A DNA stretch of 64,000 nucleotides from Saccharofermentans sp. (GTDB lineage Bacteria; Bacillota; Clostridia; Saccharofermentanales; Saccharofermentanaceae): positions 92,366-156,365 of the forward strand of contig JAILDX010000040.1 of the NCBI GenBank assembly GCA_024688685.1. Reading direction: 5' to 3'. Below are positions 34,710 to 42,436 of the stretch, in pieces. Made by a program: the position numbers and the translations under genes. The notes under the pieces are model-generated. The model was given only the letters and a program-made list of their open reading frames with translations, had not been told where the DNA came from and made no database searches. Numbering within the stretch: position 1 is the first letter of the stretch; each line of letters starts with the position of its first letter.

Positions 34710-36698
34710 ATGTCTATAGTTACTGCAACAGAAGAATACGTCAAGGCGAGAAAGCTTGGAACCAAAGAGTATCAGAAGGCCTTAAGCGAAGGCCACTATA
34801 CTTATCTGCCGGCCCTTGACGATCTTATCGGTTCAAGAACGACCATGAAGGAAGAGAAGGTCGGAACGAAGGAGATACCGCTCGATTATGTCGTAGGTAC
34901 GGTTACAAAAGGCAGACAGGATGCTTTCGCACGCAATTTCATGCCGATGCTCGCACCTGATACGGAATTCGCATCCAAATGGATCAGCCTTTATAATTAT
35001 CAGACAGAAGAAGGCATCACAGATGCGATCACAGTCCTTGAGTTTATGGGCAAGTTCTATGTTATCGAGGGTAACAAGAGAGTATCCGTACTCAAGTACC
35101 TTGAGCAGCCTACTATACTTGCAGACGTAACAAGGATCCTTCCCGAGGAATCTGATGAGCCTGAGATAAAGCTTTACTATGAGTTCCTCAAGTTTTATAA
35201 ATGCACATCCATATATAACATCACACTGACTGCAGGCGGCGCTTACTACAGACTGGCTGAGTATGTCGGCGAGGATCTTGAGAAGGCTCCCTGGTCTGAA
35301 GAGAATATCATGGACCTGAGGTCCGCATATTACACATTCAAGACGGTCTATTATTCCCTCGGCGGAAAGAACTTCCAGATAACGCCCGGTGACGCGTTTC
35401 TCGTATATATCGAGATGTATAAGTTTGACGAGCTCAGGACGCCTGTTGCCGACGAGATAAAGAAGAACCTTATGCAGATCTGGAAAGAGATAAGGATCAG
35501 GGCTTACGGCAACCAGATTGCATTCTCTGAGGAGCCTAAGCTTGAGAAGAAAACGGTCCTCCCCATCATCGACAACATCATAAAGAAGACTTATTCGGCA
35601 TCACGTCCTCTGAAGATCCTTTTCATCTACGACGGTGACCCGGCTTCTTCAAGATGGATCAACGGTCATGAGAGGGGACGCAAGGAGATAGAGGATATCT
35701 TTGGCGAGGAGGTTCAGACTTCATTTGCGGCAAGCATTGTGTCGGATGAGGATTTTGACGCAACAGTCGACAAGGCGGCCGCTGACGGCATCGACCTGAT
35801 ATTTACAACATCACCTATCCAGATCGAGAATGCGCTCCATGCAGCAGTTAAGTATCCTTCCATTAAGTTCCTCAACTGCTCGATCTTCCTTTCAAAATCA
35901 GCTCTCCGTACATACTACGGAAGAATGTATGAAGCGAAGTTCCTGTTAGGCGCGATGGCAGCTTCAATGGCTGAAGATCACAGGATCTGCTATGTATCCA
36001 ACTACCCTATCTGCGGTGCCGTTGCAAACATTAACGCATTTGCGATCGGTGCTCAGATGATAGATCCGAAGGCAGAGATATATCTTACATGGTCCTGTCT
36101 CAAGAACGAGTCATGGATGGATTATATGAACGAGAACGGTCTCAAGCTGATCTCCGGCCCTGATCTTGTAAGGCCAAAGAAGGACGACAAGGCTTACGGA
36201 TTATTCAAGTTTGACGAGAACGGTGGTATAGTTAATATAGCTTATCCCGAGTGGAAATGGGGCAAGTACTACGAGCTGATCGTACAGACTGTCCTGAACG
36301 ACGCTTGGGATGCGGAAGCTTCTTCCAATAAGGATACTGCCATCAACTACTGGTGGGGTATGAGTTCCGGTGTAATCGATGTTTTCGTCGGAGACAACGT
36401 TCCTTTTGGAACGAAGAAACTTGTTTCGATGCTCAGGAAGGGTATTACAAATGATATGTACAATCCTTTCGAGGGGGATCTCATAAGTCAGGAGGGTCCG
36501 ATCAAGCGTCCGTTTACGCCAAAGCTCTCTCCGGAAGATATCGTTAATATGAGCTGGCTGAACGACAACGTCATCGGCAGGATCCCCGACTATGACGAAC
36601 TGACTGATATAGCACAGGCAACCGTGCACGCGAACGGTATGGCTATCGTAACGAAGAGCACACTGCCTGAGATACTGGAGGATGATGAGTCAACATGA
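34710..36698 (+). CDS. Cytoplasmic ParB-like / BMP-type ligand-binding fusion protein
   Basis: A 662-residue protein without signal peptide. Residues about 50-135 resemble a ParB-like fold, with IPLDYVVGTVTKGR and FYVIEGNKRVSVLKYL (117-132). A helical linker runs to about 290. From about 297 (LKILFIYDGD, WINGHERGRKE) to about 560 it matches the BMP/PnrA family of nucleoside-binding periplasmic proteins, including AKFLLGAMAASMAED and the C-terminal WWGMSSG block. Since it stays in the cytoplasm, it is more likely a ligand sensor than a transport component. Its stop overlaps the metallophosphoesterase ATG by four bases. Exact function unknown. Confidence 0.7.
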   Translation: MSIVTATEEYVKARKLGTKEYQKALSEGHYTYLPALDDLIGSRTTMKEEKVGTKEIPLDYVVGTVTKGRQDAFARNFMPMLAPDTEFASKWISLYNYQTEEGITDAITVLEFMGKFYVIEGNKRVSVLKYLEQPTILADVTRILPEESDEPEIKLYYEFLKFYKCTSIYNITLTAGGAYYRLAEYVGEDLEKAPWSEENIMDLRSAYYTFKTVYYSLGGKNFQITPGDAFLVYIEMYKFDELRTPVADEIKKNLMQIWKEIRIRAYGNQIAFSEEPKLEKKTVLPIIDNIIKKTYSASRPLKILFIYDGDPASSRWINGHERGRKEIEDIFGEEVQTSFAASIVSDEDFDATVDKAAADGIDLIFTTSPIQIENALHAAVKYPSIKFLNCSIFLSKSALRTYYGRMYEAKFLLGAMAASMAEDHRICYVSNYPICGAVANINAFAIGAQMIDPKAEIYLTWSCLKNESWMDYMNENGLKLISGPDLVRPKKDDKAYGLFKFDENGGIVNIAYPEWKWGKYYELIVQTVLNDAWDAEASSNKDTAINYWWGMSSGVIDVFVGDNVPFGTKKLVSMLRKGITNDMYNPFEGDLISQEGPIKRPFTPKLSPEDIVNMSWLNDNVIGRIPDYDELTDIAQATVHANGMAIVTKSTLPEILEDDEST

Positions 36699-37312
36699 AA
36701 GTACTGGTCGTTGCAGACGAAGAAGATAAGGCGATCTACGATTACTTCCGCAAAGATCGTGTTGAGGGCGTAGAGCTCATTATTTCCTGCGGCGACCTGC
36801 GAGAGGATTACCTCGATTTTCTTTTGACAATGGTCAATGTTCCTATGGTATATATCCGTGGCAATCACGACGACTCATTCAACGATGATCCGCCGCTCGG
36901 ACCCGAATGCATTGAAGGCCGTGTATTTAAGTATAAGGGTTTACGCTTCTTCGGACTCGGCGGCTGCATCAAGTACCGCAACGGACATCTCAATCAGTAC
37001 ACCGAAGCGCAGATGAAGCGCCGTATGCTCCTGGCAAAGCCGAAGATCGCAATGGCTGGGGGCTTTGACGTATTCGTTACCCACTCCCCTGCAGCCGGCT
37101 ACGGCGACATGCCTGACAGCTATACGCATAAAGGATTTGAGTGTTTCAATGAATTCCTGGAGAAATATAAACCGGCATATATGTTTCACGGACATGTTCA
37201 CAGCAATTATGGTGTGATCAAGAGAGAGAATGATCATCCGTCAGGTACAAAGATAGTTAACTGCTGCGGATATAAGATCGTTGATATACCTTCGCCGGAA
37301 GATAATAAGTGA
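36695..37312 (+). CDS. YfcE/MJ0936-type metallophosphoesterase
   Basis: A 205-residue calcineurin-like phosphoesterase. Motifs GDLRED (about 33), GNHDD (about 56), the His of FVTHSP (about 122) and FHGHVHSNYG (about 162) are intact. The first motif, normally D-x-H, reads VADEED, so the metal-binding His is replaced by Glu. The family hydrolyses phosphodiesters or phosphomonoesters with two metal ions. The ATGA overlap with the BMP-fusion gene implies a joint role, for example in nucleotide or nucleoside signalling; that is inference. Confidence 0.8.
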   Translation: MKVLVVADEEDKAIYDYFRKDRVEGVELIISCGDLREDYLDFLLTMVNVPMVYIRGNHDDSFNDDPPLGPECIEGRVFKYKGLRFFGLGGCIKYRNGHLNQYTEAQMKRRMLLAKPKIAMAGGFDVFVTHSPAAGYGDMPDSYTHKGFECFNEFLEKYKPAYMFHGHVHSNYGVIKRENDHPSGTKIVNCCGYKIVDIPSPEDNK

Positions 37313-37327
37313 GGGTGGCTTGCCGGC

Positions 37328-37383
37328 GATGTCTCTAAATCTGTCTCTAATCTGATCAACTTAGCGACAAAAACAGCGACATC
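37328..37383. repeat. Palindromic array of four TGTCKCT boxes
   Basis: Two direct TGTCTCT boxes (37330-37336, 37342-37348) face two inverted TGTCGCT boxes (37363-37369, 37375-37381, seen as AGCGACA on this strand). Within each pair the period is 12 bases. The outermost bases form GATGTC/GACATC and the centre contains the palindrome TGATCA. The array lies between convergent genes. Confidence 0.7.
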
Positions 37384-37400
37384 ATCCCCCTAACCAAATA

Positions 37401-37434
37401 AACAAAACAACGGGGCTGTCATATCGGCAGCCCC
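37401..37434 (-). terminator. Terminator after the ArsR-like gene
   Basis: GGGGCTG paired with CAGCCCC (7 bp, nine-base loop), followed on the minus strand by the T-rich GTTGTTTTGTTT. Confidence 0.75.
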
Positions 37435-37439
37435 ATTTA

Positions 37440-37901
37440 TCACTTACTCTTCTTCTTTTTATCCTTTTTATTCTTGGCTTTTTCTTTATTCTCTTTATCC
37501 TTTTTCTTCTTCGGCTTTTCATCAGCTGCTTTCTTTGCGGGAGACTTGGGAGCTGCCTTGGGCGCTGACTTTCCAGGAGCCTTTGCAGGCGCCGACTTAA
37601 CAGCTGCCTTAGGCGCTTCCTTTACCGCCGGCTTCGTAAACTCCCCATAGAACTCTGCGATCACCTCAAACGCCTTAACATTAATTGCATAATACACGCA
37701 GCGTCCTTCGCGGCGGCAGATGACAAGACCGTTCTCTTCAAGCAGAGCCATGTGATGTGACAACGTGGGCTGTGTGATATCAAAACCTTCAAGAAGATCT
37801 TTTGCCTTCATCTCACCGTTAGATGCAAGATCGCGGAGGATCTTCATTCTCACAGGCTCAGCCGAAACAGAAATAGCATTTATCAGTTCTTCGTTCTTCA
37901 T
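37440..37901 (-). CDS. ArsR-family regulator with histone H1-like lysine-rich tail
   Basis: Residues 1-88 form a standard ArsR winged helix: PVRMKILRDL, the recognition helix TQPTLSHHMALLEENGLV and the wing RREGRCVYYAI. No cluster of Cys suited to metal sensing is seen. From residue 90 to 153 there is a low-complexity tail of Lys, Ala and Pro (about 26 Lys in 64 residues) with PAK-type repeats, ending in a run of Lys, Asp, Glu and Asn. Such a tail is typical of histone H1-like DNA-compacting proteins and unusual in ArsR. It is encoded 13 bases after the YhbD-like gene, in the same operon. Confidence 0.85.
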   Translation of the reverse strand: MKNEELINAISVSAEPVRMKILRDLASNGEMKAKDLLEGFDITQPTLSHHMALLEENGLVICRREGRCVYYAINVKAFEVIAEFYGEFTKPAVKEAPKAAVKSAPAKAPGKSAPKAAPKSPAKKAADEKPKKKKDKENKEKAKNKKDKKKKSK

Positions 37902-37914
37902 AAATATCCACCCC

Positions 37915-38547
37915 TTATGCGATCAGCTGGTCCTTGAGTGCTTCTTCGAATTCCATAAGATTCGCACAAGCGATTATTTCCGTATTGTCTTCCAGGAGAA
38001 TCTCATCCTCGCCGCTTACGAGCATCGTCATAGGTACGCCCATTTTACGCAGAAGGAGGAGCTGATAGTCCTTGCTCGCTTCCGTCTTCAGATACTTGCA
38101 GAGGAGGCGGAGAACCTGTTTCGCGTCCTCAAGGTAGATGCCGGAAAGCTTCATCAGGTGATCGACAACATACATACCGAATACGTCGTTGAAATCAAGG
38201 AGTTCCTTCGCGGGAAAAACGCTTGTAAATGCTGTGAGTGAAAGCTTGCTGACGATTTCGAGCTCGCGGAAATCCTTGAGCGGGATCTTGAAGCTTTCGA
38301 CGTTAGCGGAAAAGAGTTCCTGCATCTGCTCTACTGTTAGCTCGTTCTTGAGTTCCTTGATGCGGTCGATCCTTGCAAAGATCTTCTCACGAGGGAAGAA
38401 TGTTGCCTGACCGATATCAGTTGCTCTGTGAATAAACCAACTCTCGGGAATAAGGCCCAGCCTCTTCCAGCGGTAAAGTGTGCCGTACGAAATGTGGGCC
38501 ATACGCAACAGCTGCTTTTTTGAGATTAATTCTTCGTTGTTTTCCAT
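37915..38547 (-). CDS. YhbD-like (DUF4004) MerR-type DNA-binding protein
   Basis: A 210-residue protein beginning with a MerR-like helix-turn-helix, LISKKQLLRMAHISYGTLYRW followed by KRLGLIPESWF and the wing TFFPREKI. The rest is helical and has no known catalytic motif. This matches the YhbD/DUF4004 family, which in Bacillus stands beside bactofilin genes (yhbE/yhbF); no bactofilin is seen here, and its partner is an ArsR regulator instead. It has its own promoter and a GGGGG ribosome site. Confidence 0.75.
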   Translation of the reverse strand: MENNEELISKKQLLRMAHISYGTLYRWKRLGLIPESWFIHRATDIGQATFFPREKIFARIDRIKELKNELTVEQMQELFSANVESFKIPLKDFRELEIVSKLSLTAFTSVFPAKELLDFNDVFGMYVVDHLMKLSGIYLEDAKQVLRLLCKYLKTEASKDYQLLLLRKMGVPMTMLVSGEDEILLEDNTEIIACANLMEFEEALKDQLIA

Positions 38548-38574
38548 AATACGCCCCCATATGCATTTTTTCAG

Positions 38575-38603
38575 ATCATATTAGGCATATTCTAAAATAA
38601 CAA
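38575..38603 (-). promoter_or_regulatory. Promoter of the yhbD-like/arsR-like operon
   Basis: TTGTTA (38598-38603) and TATGAT (38575-38580) on the minus strand with a 17-base spacer. Confidence 0.7.
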
Positions 38604-38640
38604 TGTTACAGCCGTGATACAGAGCGGTTAATTTAAAAAA

Positions 38641-39975
38641 TCAGTTATCCTTCTTGTGTACACGGGGATTCATGAGGCCTATAACTGCGCAGTAATAAGG
38701 CTCTACAGTGAACGATCTGAACAGGAAGAACATCGCTGCGGAGAAGCCTGCAAACATTGCAAGATAAGCCCATGTGATCTTGCGGTCTTCCTCGTCATCA
38801 TTTACAAGGACACGCTTCACAGCCTTCACTGTTGAAATGATCAGGAGTGCCATGTAATTGATGAATGCAAAGACGCCCTGAGTCGTTAATACCTGCAGGT
38901 AGCAGTTATGTGCCTGGTTGCTGTAATACATTCCGGGAACCCACTTAGGATTCTCGATGTAGCACTGCTTGAGGTTATCAAGACCAACACCTGTTACCCA
39001 GTGTCTGGGAAGTGCTTCGATACAGAAACTCCAGATAGCTCCGCGCCCTGAACCGAGACGGTCGATATTGCCTTCTTCCGCCTTCTCGATCTCGTAGCCT
39101 GCGTGCTCGATATGCTGCTGTGTAAGATTATTTGTGAGGAAGGAGATCAAGACACCGACAATGCCCAGACCGATCCAGATAAGACATGAGATCAGATAGC
39201 TCTTGTACTTCTTATCACCCTTGTTGCGCTTCATCATTATCAGGATAGATACAACATAAGTAACGGCCACAACAACATCTCCAACCCAAGCGAGACGGGC
39301 CATCGTCATATATGAGCAATATACGGCAAGAACCGTAAGGATTCCCGCGATAACCTTGATTACCTTATTGGATGAGAAGATGAACATCCATCCGCAGGCA
39401 CCAACGAACAATACACTGAGCGCACCGTAGAGATTGGTATTCTGTGTAAGACCGTAAACCTCTTTTGTAGTCTCGTTCCAAAGAGACGGCATTATCTTGA
39501 TCTCAACTGTCTGAAGAGCGCTTATGATGCCCTCAAATAAGGACAGTCCGATGAACACATACAGCACCAGTTTACGAAGACTGTTCTTTGCCACCTGGAA
39601 TCCCGCGAAAAGCATTGCGTAATAGCAGAGGAAGAATGCGGGATACTCATTCGATGTTACGTTAGGTCTCAGGATACGCGCGATGTCGCATGAGAATATC
39701 AAGGATATAAACATGAACGCGTGGAGCGTGAGATAGAAGAAATCTGACCAGTGTCTGCCTGTCGGATTGAGTGCCATCTTACCCGTACAGAGGAACACGC
39801 CGATCATACCGTAAATGGCGCACACGTTCTGCTCTGCAGCAAGCTGCGATCCCATTAGCTCAGATATGAACTCTGAGACCGGGATAAGGACCATACAGGA
39901 GATAATGTAAAAACAAAAAGTCTCCTGGCTGAAGATAATACTTAAAACCTTGGAAGAATTGCCCTTTAAACTCAT
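38641..39975 (-). CDS. O-antigen ligase / Wzy-like membrane protein (copy 1)
   Basis: A 444-residue polytopic protein of the O-antigen ligase/polymerase superfamily with about eleven membrane helices. It has the large extracytoplasmic loop before the last helices, with GSGRGAIWSFCIEALPRHWVTG-type sequence (region around residue 310) and YSNQAHNCYLQVLTTQGVF (the conserved H-N of this family) near 360. It is a paralogue of the upstream neighbour, which it overlaps by four bases (ATGA). It is the last gene of the polysaccharide cluster and probably polymerises repeat units or transfers the glycan to a wall or protein acceptor. Confidence 0.85.
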   Translation of the reverse strand: MSLKGNSSKVLSIIFSQETFCFYIISCMVLIPVSEFISELMGSQLAAEQNVCAIYGMIGVFLCTGKMALNPTGRHWSDFFYLTLHAFMFISLIFSCDIARILRPNVTSNEYPAFFLCYYAMLFAGFQVAKNSLRKLVLYVFIGLSLFEGIISALQTVEIKIMPSLWNETTKEVYGLTQNTNLYGALSVLFVGACGWMFIFSSNKVIKVIAGILTVLAVYCSYMTMARLAWVGDVVVAVTYVVSILIMMKRNKGDKKYKSYLISCLIWIGLGIVGVLISFLTNNLTQQHIEHAGYEIEKAEEGNIDRLGSGRGAIWSFCIEALPRHWVTGVGLDNLKQCYIENPKWVPGMYYSNQAHNCYLQVLTTQGVFAFINYMALLIISTVKAVKRVLVNDDEEDRKITWAYLAMFAGFSAAMFFLFRSFTVEPYYCAVIGLMNPRVHKKDN

Positions 39976-41321
39976 TTTGCCACCTTCTCATGTACCCTCG
40001 GCACCATTGCACCAAGTGCCGCGTAGAAATAAAGCTCGACGTTGAACACACGGCAGATCAGGAGTGATACTGCGAGATATCCGATGATCATTCCGAAATA
40101 TGTCCACGTAATCTTTCTGTCCTCCACATCATCCGTCTTAAGGATGCGTCTTACCGCCATCACACAAGATGTTATAAGAAGTGCCATATAGTTCGCGAAA
40201 CCGAACACACCCTGTGTTGTCAGAACGTGCAGATACACATTGTGAGCCCTGTTGCTGTAATACATTGCTTCCATCCAGTGTGAGCTCGACGTGTAGCAGT
40301 AATAGAGGTTATCAAGGCCTACACCCCATACCCAGTTCTTCGGTATTGATTCGATACAGTATGTCCAGATATATCCTCTGCCTGCGCCGAAGTGATTGAT
40401 GTCACCGGAGAACAGACCTTTAAACTCATTGAATGTCTTGATGACTCTGTTCATTGCAGACTGGCTGATGAGAACATAGAGAACACCAAAACCGATAACG
40501 CCGATGAGTCCGAAGAAAAGAACTCTGAAGCAGATCTTGTACATCTTGTTGTCCTTGTACTTGCGGTGCATTACACCAAACATGACAAGGTATGAAAGGA
40601 TCATTACGCCGACACCGAGAAGTGACGATCTCGACAGTGTTGCGTATGAGCAGTAAACAGAAAGAAGTGTAAGAATTATATAAACAACTCTTCTCTTATT
40701 GTTCTTAGTAAACAGAGCCGCACCGAGGCAGGCGCCGAGGAACAGTACAACGAGTCCGCCAAAATAATTTGCATTCTGTGTAAGTCCGAATATATCGTTC
40801 CCATAGTGGTCCTTGCCGTGCATCTGCTCTACAAGTCTCATTCCGAATGACTGGAATACACCGAGGATTCCCTCGAGGAAACTCAGTCCGATAAATACAT
40901 AAAGGACGATCTTACGCAGCTTGTTCTTTGAGAGCTGGAAACCTGCAAACATCAGGCAGTAATAACCAAGGAAATACTGAGGGAATTCGTTCGTTCCGTT
41001 GATGTCATATCTTACCGCTCTTGCTATATCACGCGAATAAACAAGAGACAGGAACATGAATATCATTGACGTAAAGAAGAAGAAATCAGACCAGTGTCTC
41101 TTATCAGGTCTGAGCGATATCTTCAGCGTTACAAGAAAAACACCAAGGATGCTGAAGATCGTAAAGATAGTGGGCTGTGATACAAAAGCCTTGCCCATCA
41201 GATCCGTGATAAACTCTCCCAGAGGGATAGCGATCATACAAGTTACGATATATAAACAGAACGCTTCCTCTGATGTAAGGAGATCGATCAGCTTATTCGT
41301 TTTCTGCAGTTTTAAAACCAT
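39972..41321 (-). CDS. O-antigen ligase / Wzy-like membrane protein (copy 2)
   Basis: A 449-residue polytopic protein, clearly homologous to the next gene: shared blocks include WSDFFF, ENKLRKIVLYVFIGLS-like and DLDNLYYCY-like segments, and YSNRAHNVYLHVLTTQGVF near residue 365. GAGAGG lies five bases before the ATG. Arrangement as a tandem pair suggests a gene duplication with divided roles, one as polymerase and one as ligase, but the sequence does not say which is which. Confidence 0.85.
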   Translation of the reverse strand: MVLKLQKTNKLIDLLTSEEAFCLYIVTCMIAIPLGEFITDLMGKAFVSQPTIFTIFSILGVFLVTLKISLRPDKRHWSDFFFFTSMIFMFLSLVYSRDIARAVRYDINGTNEFPQYFLGYYCLMFAGFQLSKNKLRKIVLYVFIGLSFLEGILGVFQSFGMRLVEQMHGKDHYGNDIFGLTQNANYFGGLVVLFLGACLGAALFTKNNKRRVVYIILTLLSVYCSYATLSRSSLLGVGVMILSYLVMFGVMHRKYKDNKMYKICFRVLFFGLIGVIGFGVLYVLISQSAMNRVIKTFNEFKGLFSGDINHFGAGRGYIWTYCIESIPKNWVWGVGLDNLYYCYTSSSHWMEAMYYSNRAHNVYLHVLTTQGVFGFANYMALLITSCVMAVRRILKTDDVEDRKITWTYFGMIIGYLAVSLLICRVFNVELYFYAALGAMVPRVHEKVAK

Positions 41322-41368
41322 ACCAACCTCTCAAAATTAACATTACGCTATATTCTATCATTATTTAT

Positions 41369-42436
41369 TTAAAACGCCATCTCGTCGCCGTTCTCGTCAA
41401 AGAAGATCTCATTATACCTTCTCTGCATCCTGATGCCTTCCCTGACCTTAAGATTGCCAAGGTCTTCACCCAGGAGCTGCTTCATCCTGAGATACGGGAA
41501 GTTCACTCCCGCAGGCGCATAGGAAACGATCGTTGCTGACAGACGGGGATTGATCTCGATAAGTCTCGGATTGCCGTCTGCATCATACATAAAATCAAAA
41601 TTACAGTTGCCGTCAATTCCCATCGCCTCGATTATCTTCGTCGCAATAGCAAACGGCTCTTCCCTGTTCTCGATGATACAGCCCTGAGGGATACTGCTGT
41701 TGACCGCGTAGTTGTACCTTCCTGCCATAGCAAGCACCTTGCCGTGATCGCAGAGTGCATCGACACCGTATTCCTCACCGGGAAGGCAGTCCATTACGAG
41801 CATCTGCGGAATCGAATCCTTTTCTTCGAGCGTTTCCATCAGCTCATTAAAACCGATGTAAAGTGAGTTTGGTTTCTCATTAAAGAAAAGATCATATCTC
41901 GATTTATTCGGATCGATGAGTCTTACGCCTCTGCTGCCGTTGCCTTCTGCCCCCTTGACGCAGACTGCCTTGTCAGGATATCCAAGCTTAAATATTGCTT
42001 CACGAACCTCAGCAGCCGTGTTGCACACGATGAAATCAGGTGTCTCCATGCCGAGTTCACGCATCTTCTTAAGAAGGTTTGCTTTGTTGTTGATCACTTC
42101 CAGAGCGGACAGATCCGATATTGAGATCACTATTCCCATCTCCCGGAACATATCGGCATTCTGGCCGTATTTGATAAGCTCGCGTGTAACAAGAGGAAGT
42201 ATGATATCAACCTTCTCCTTACGGCATATGTCAACGATCGCAGGAATGTAACCGTCATCTCTTGCGGCGGGAACAGTATAGAACTTATCAACAAGTCTCC
42301 TTCCGTTGGAGTTCTCATTCATATCGACGCCGATCAATGTGATCTCGCGTTCACCGTTCTTTCTGAGGCACTTGATTATTCCCGGAGCGCCGGGAGCACC
42401 TGCACCTGTCATGAGTATCGTAATAGGCTTAAGCAT
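41369..42436 (-). CDS. ATP-grasp carboxylate-amine ligase-like protein
   Basis: A 355-residue ATP-grasp protein of the carbamoyl-phosphate synthase large-subunit type. Pre-ATP-grasp Rossmann start TILMTGAGAPGAPGIIK; lysine-containing CVKGAEGNGSRGV near residue 165 (ATP phosphate loop); LVMDCLPGEEYGVD near 212; and the metal-binding NFDFMYDADGNPRLIEINPR near 290-305 with Glu and Asn. Such enzymes join a carboxylate to an amine through an acyl-phosphate. Its start shares a base with the stop of the LysA-like decarboxylase gene, so the two act together. The substrate is unknown; candidates are discussed in the findings. Confidence 0.8.
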   Translation of the reverse strand: MLKPITILMTGAGAPGAPGIIKCLRKNGEREITLIGVDMNENSNGRRLVDKFYTVPAARDDGYIPAIVDICRKEKVDIILPLVTRELIKYGQNADMFREMGIVISISDLSALEVINNKANLLKKMRELGMETPDFIVCNTAAEVREAIFKLGYPDKAVCVKGAEGNGSRGVRLIDPNKSRYDLFFNEKPNSLYIGFNELMETLEEKDSIPQMLVMDCLPGEEYGVDALCDHGKVLAMAGRYNYAVNSSIPQGCIIENREEPFAIATKIIEAMGIDGNCNFDFMYDADGNPRLIEINPRLSATIVSYAPAGVNFPYLRMKQLLGEDLGNLKVREGIRMQRRYNEIFFDENGDEMAF

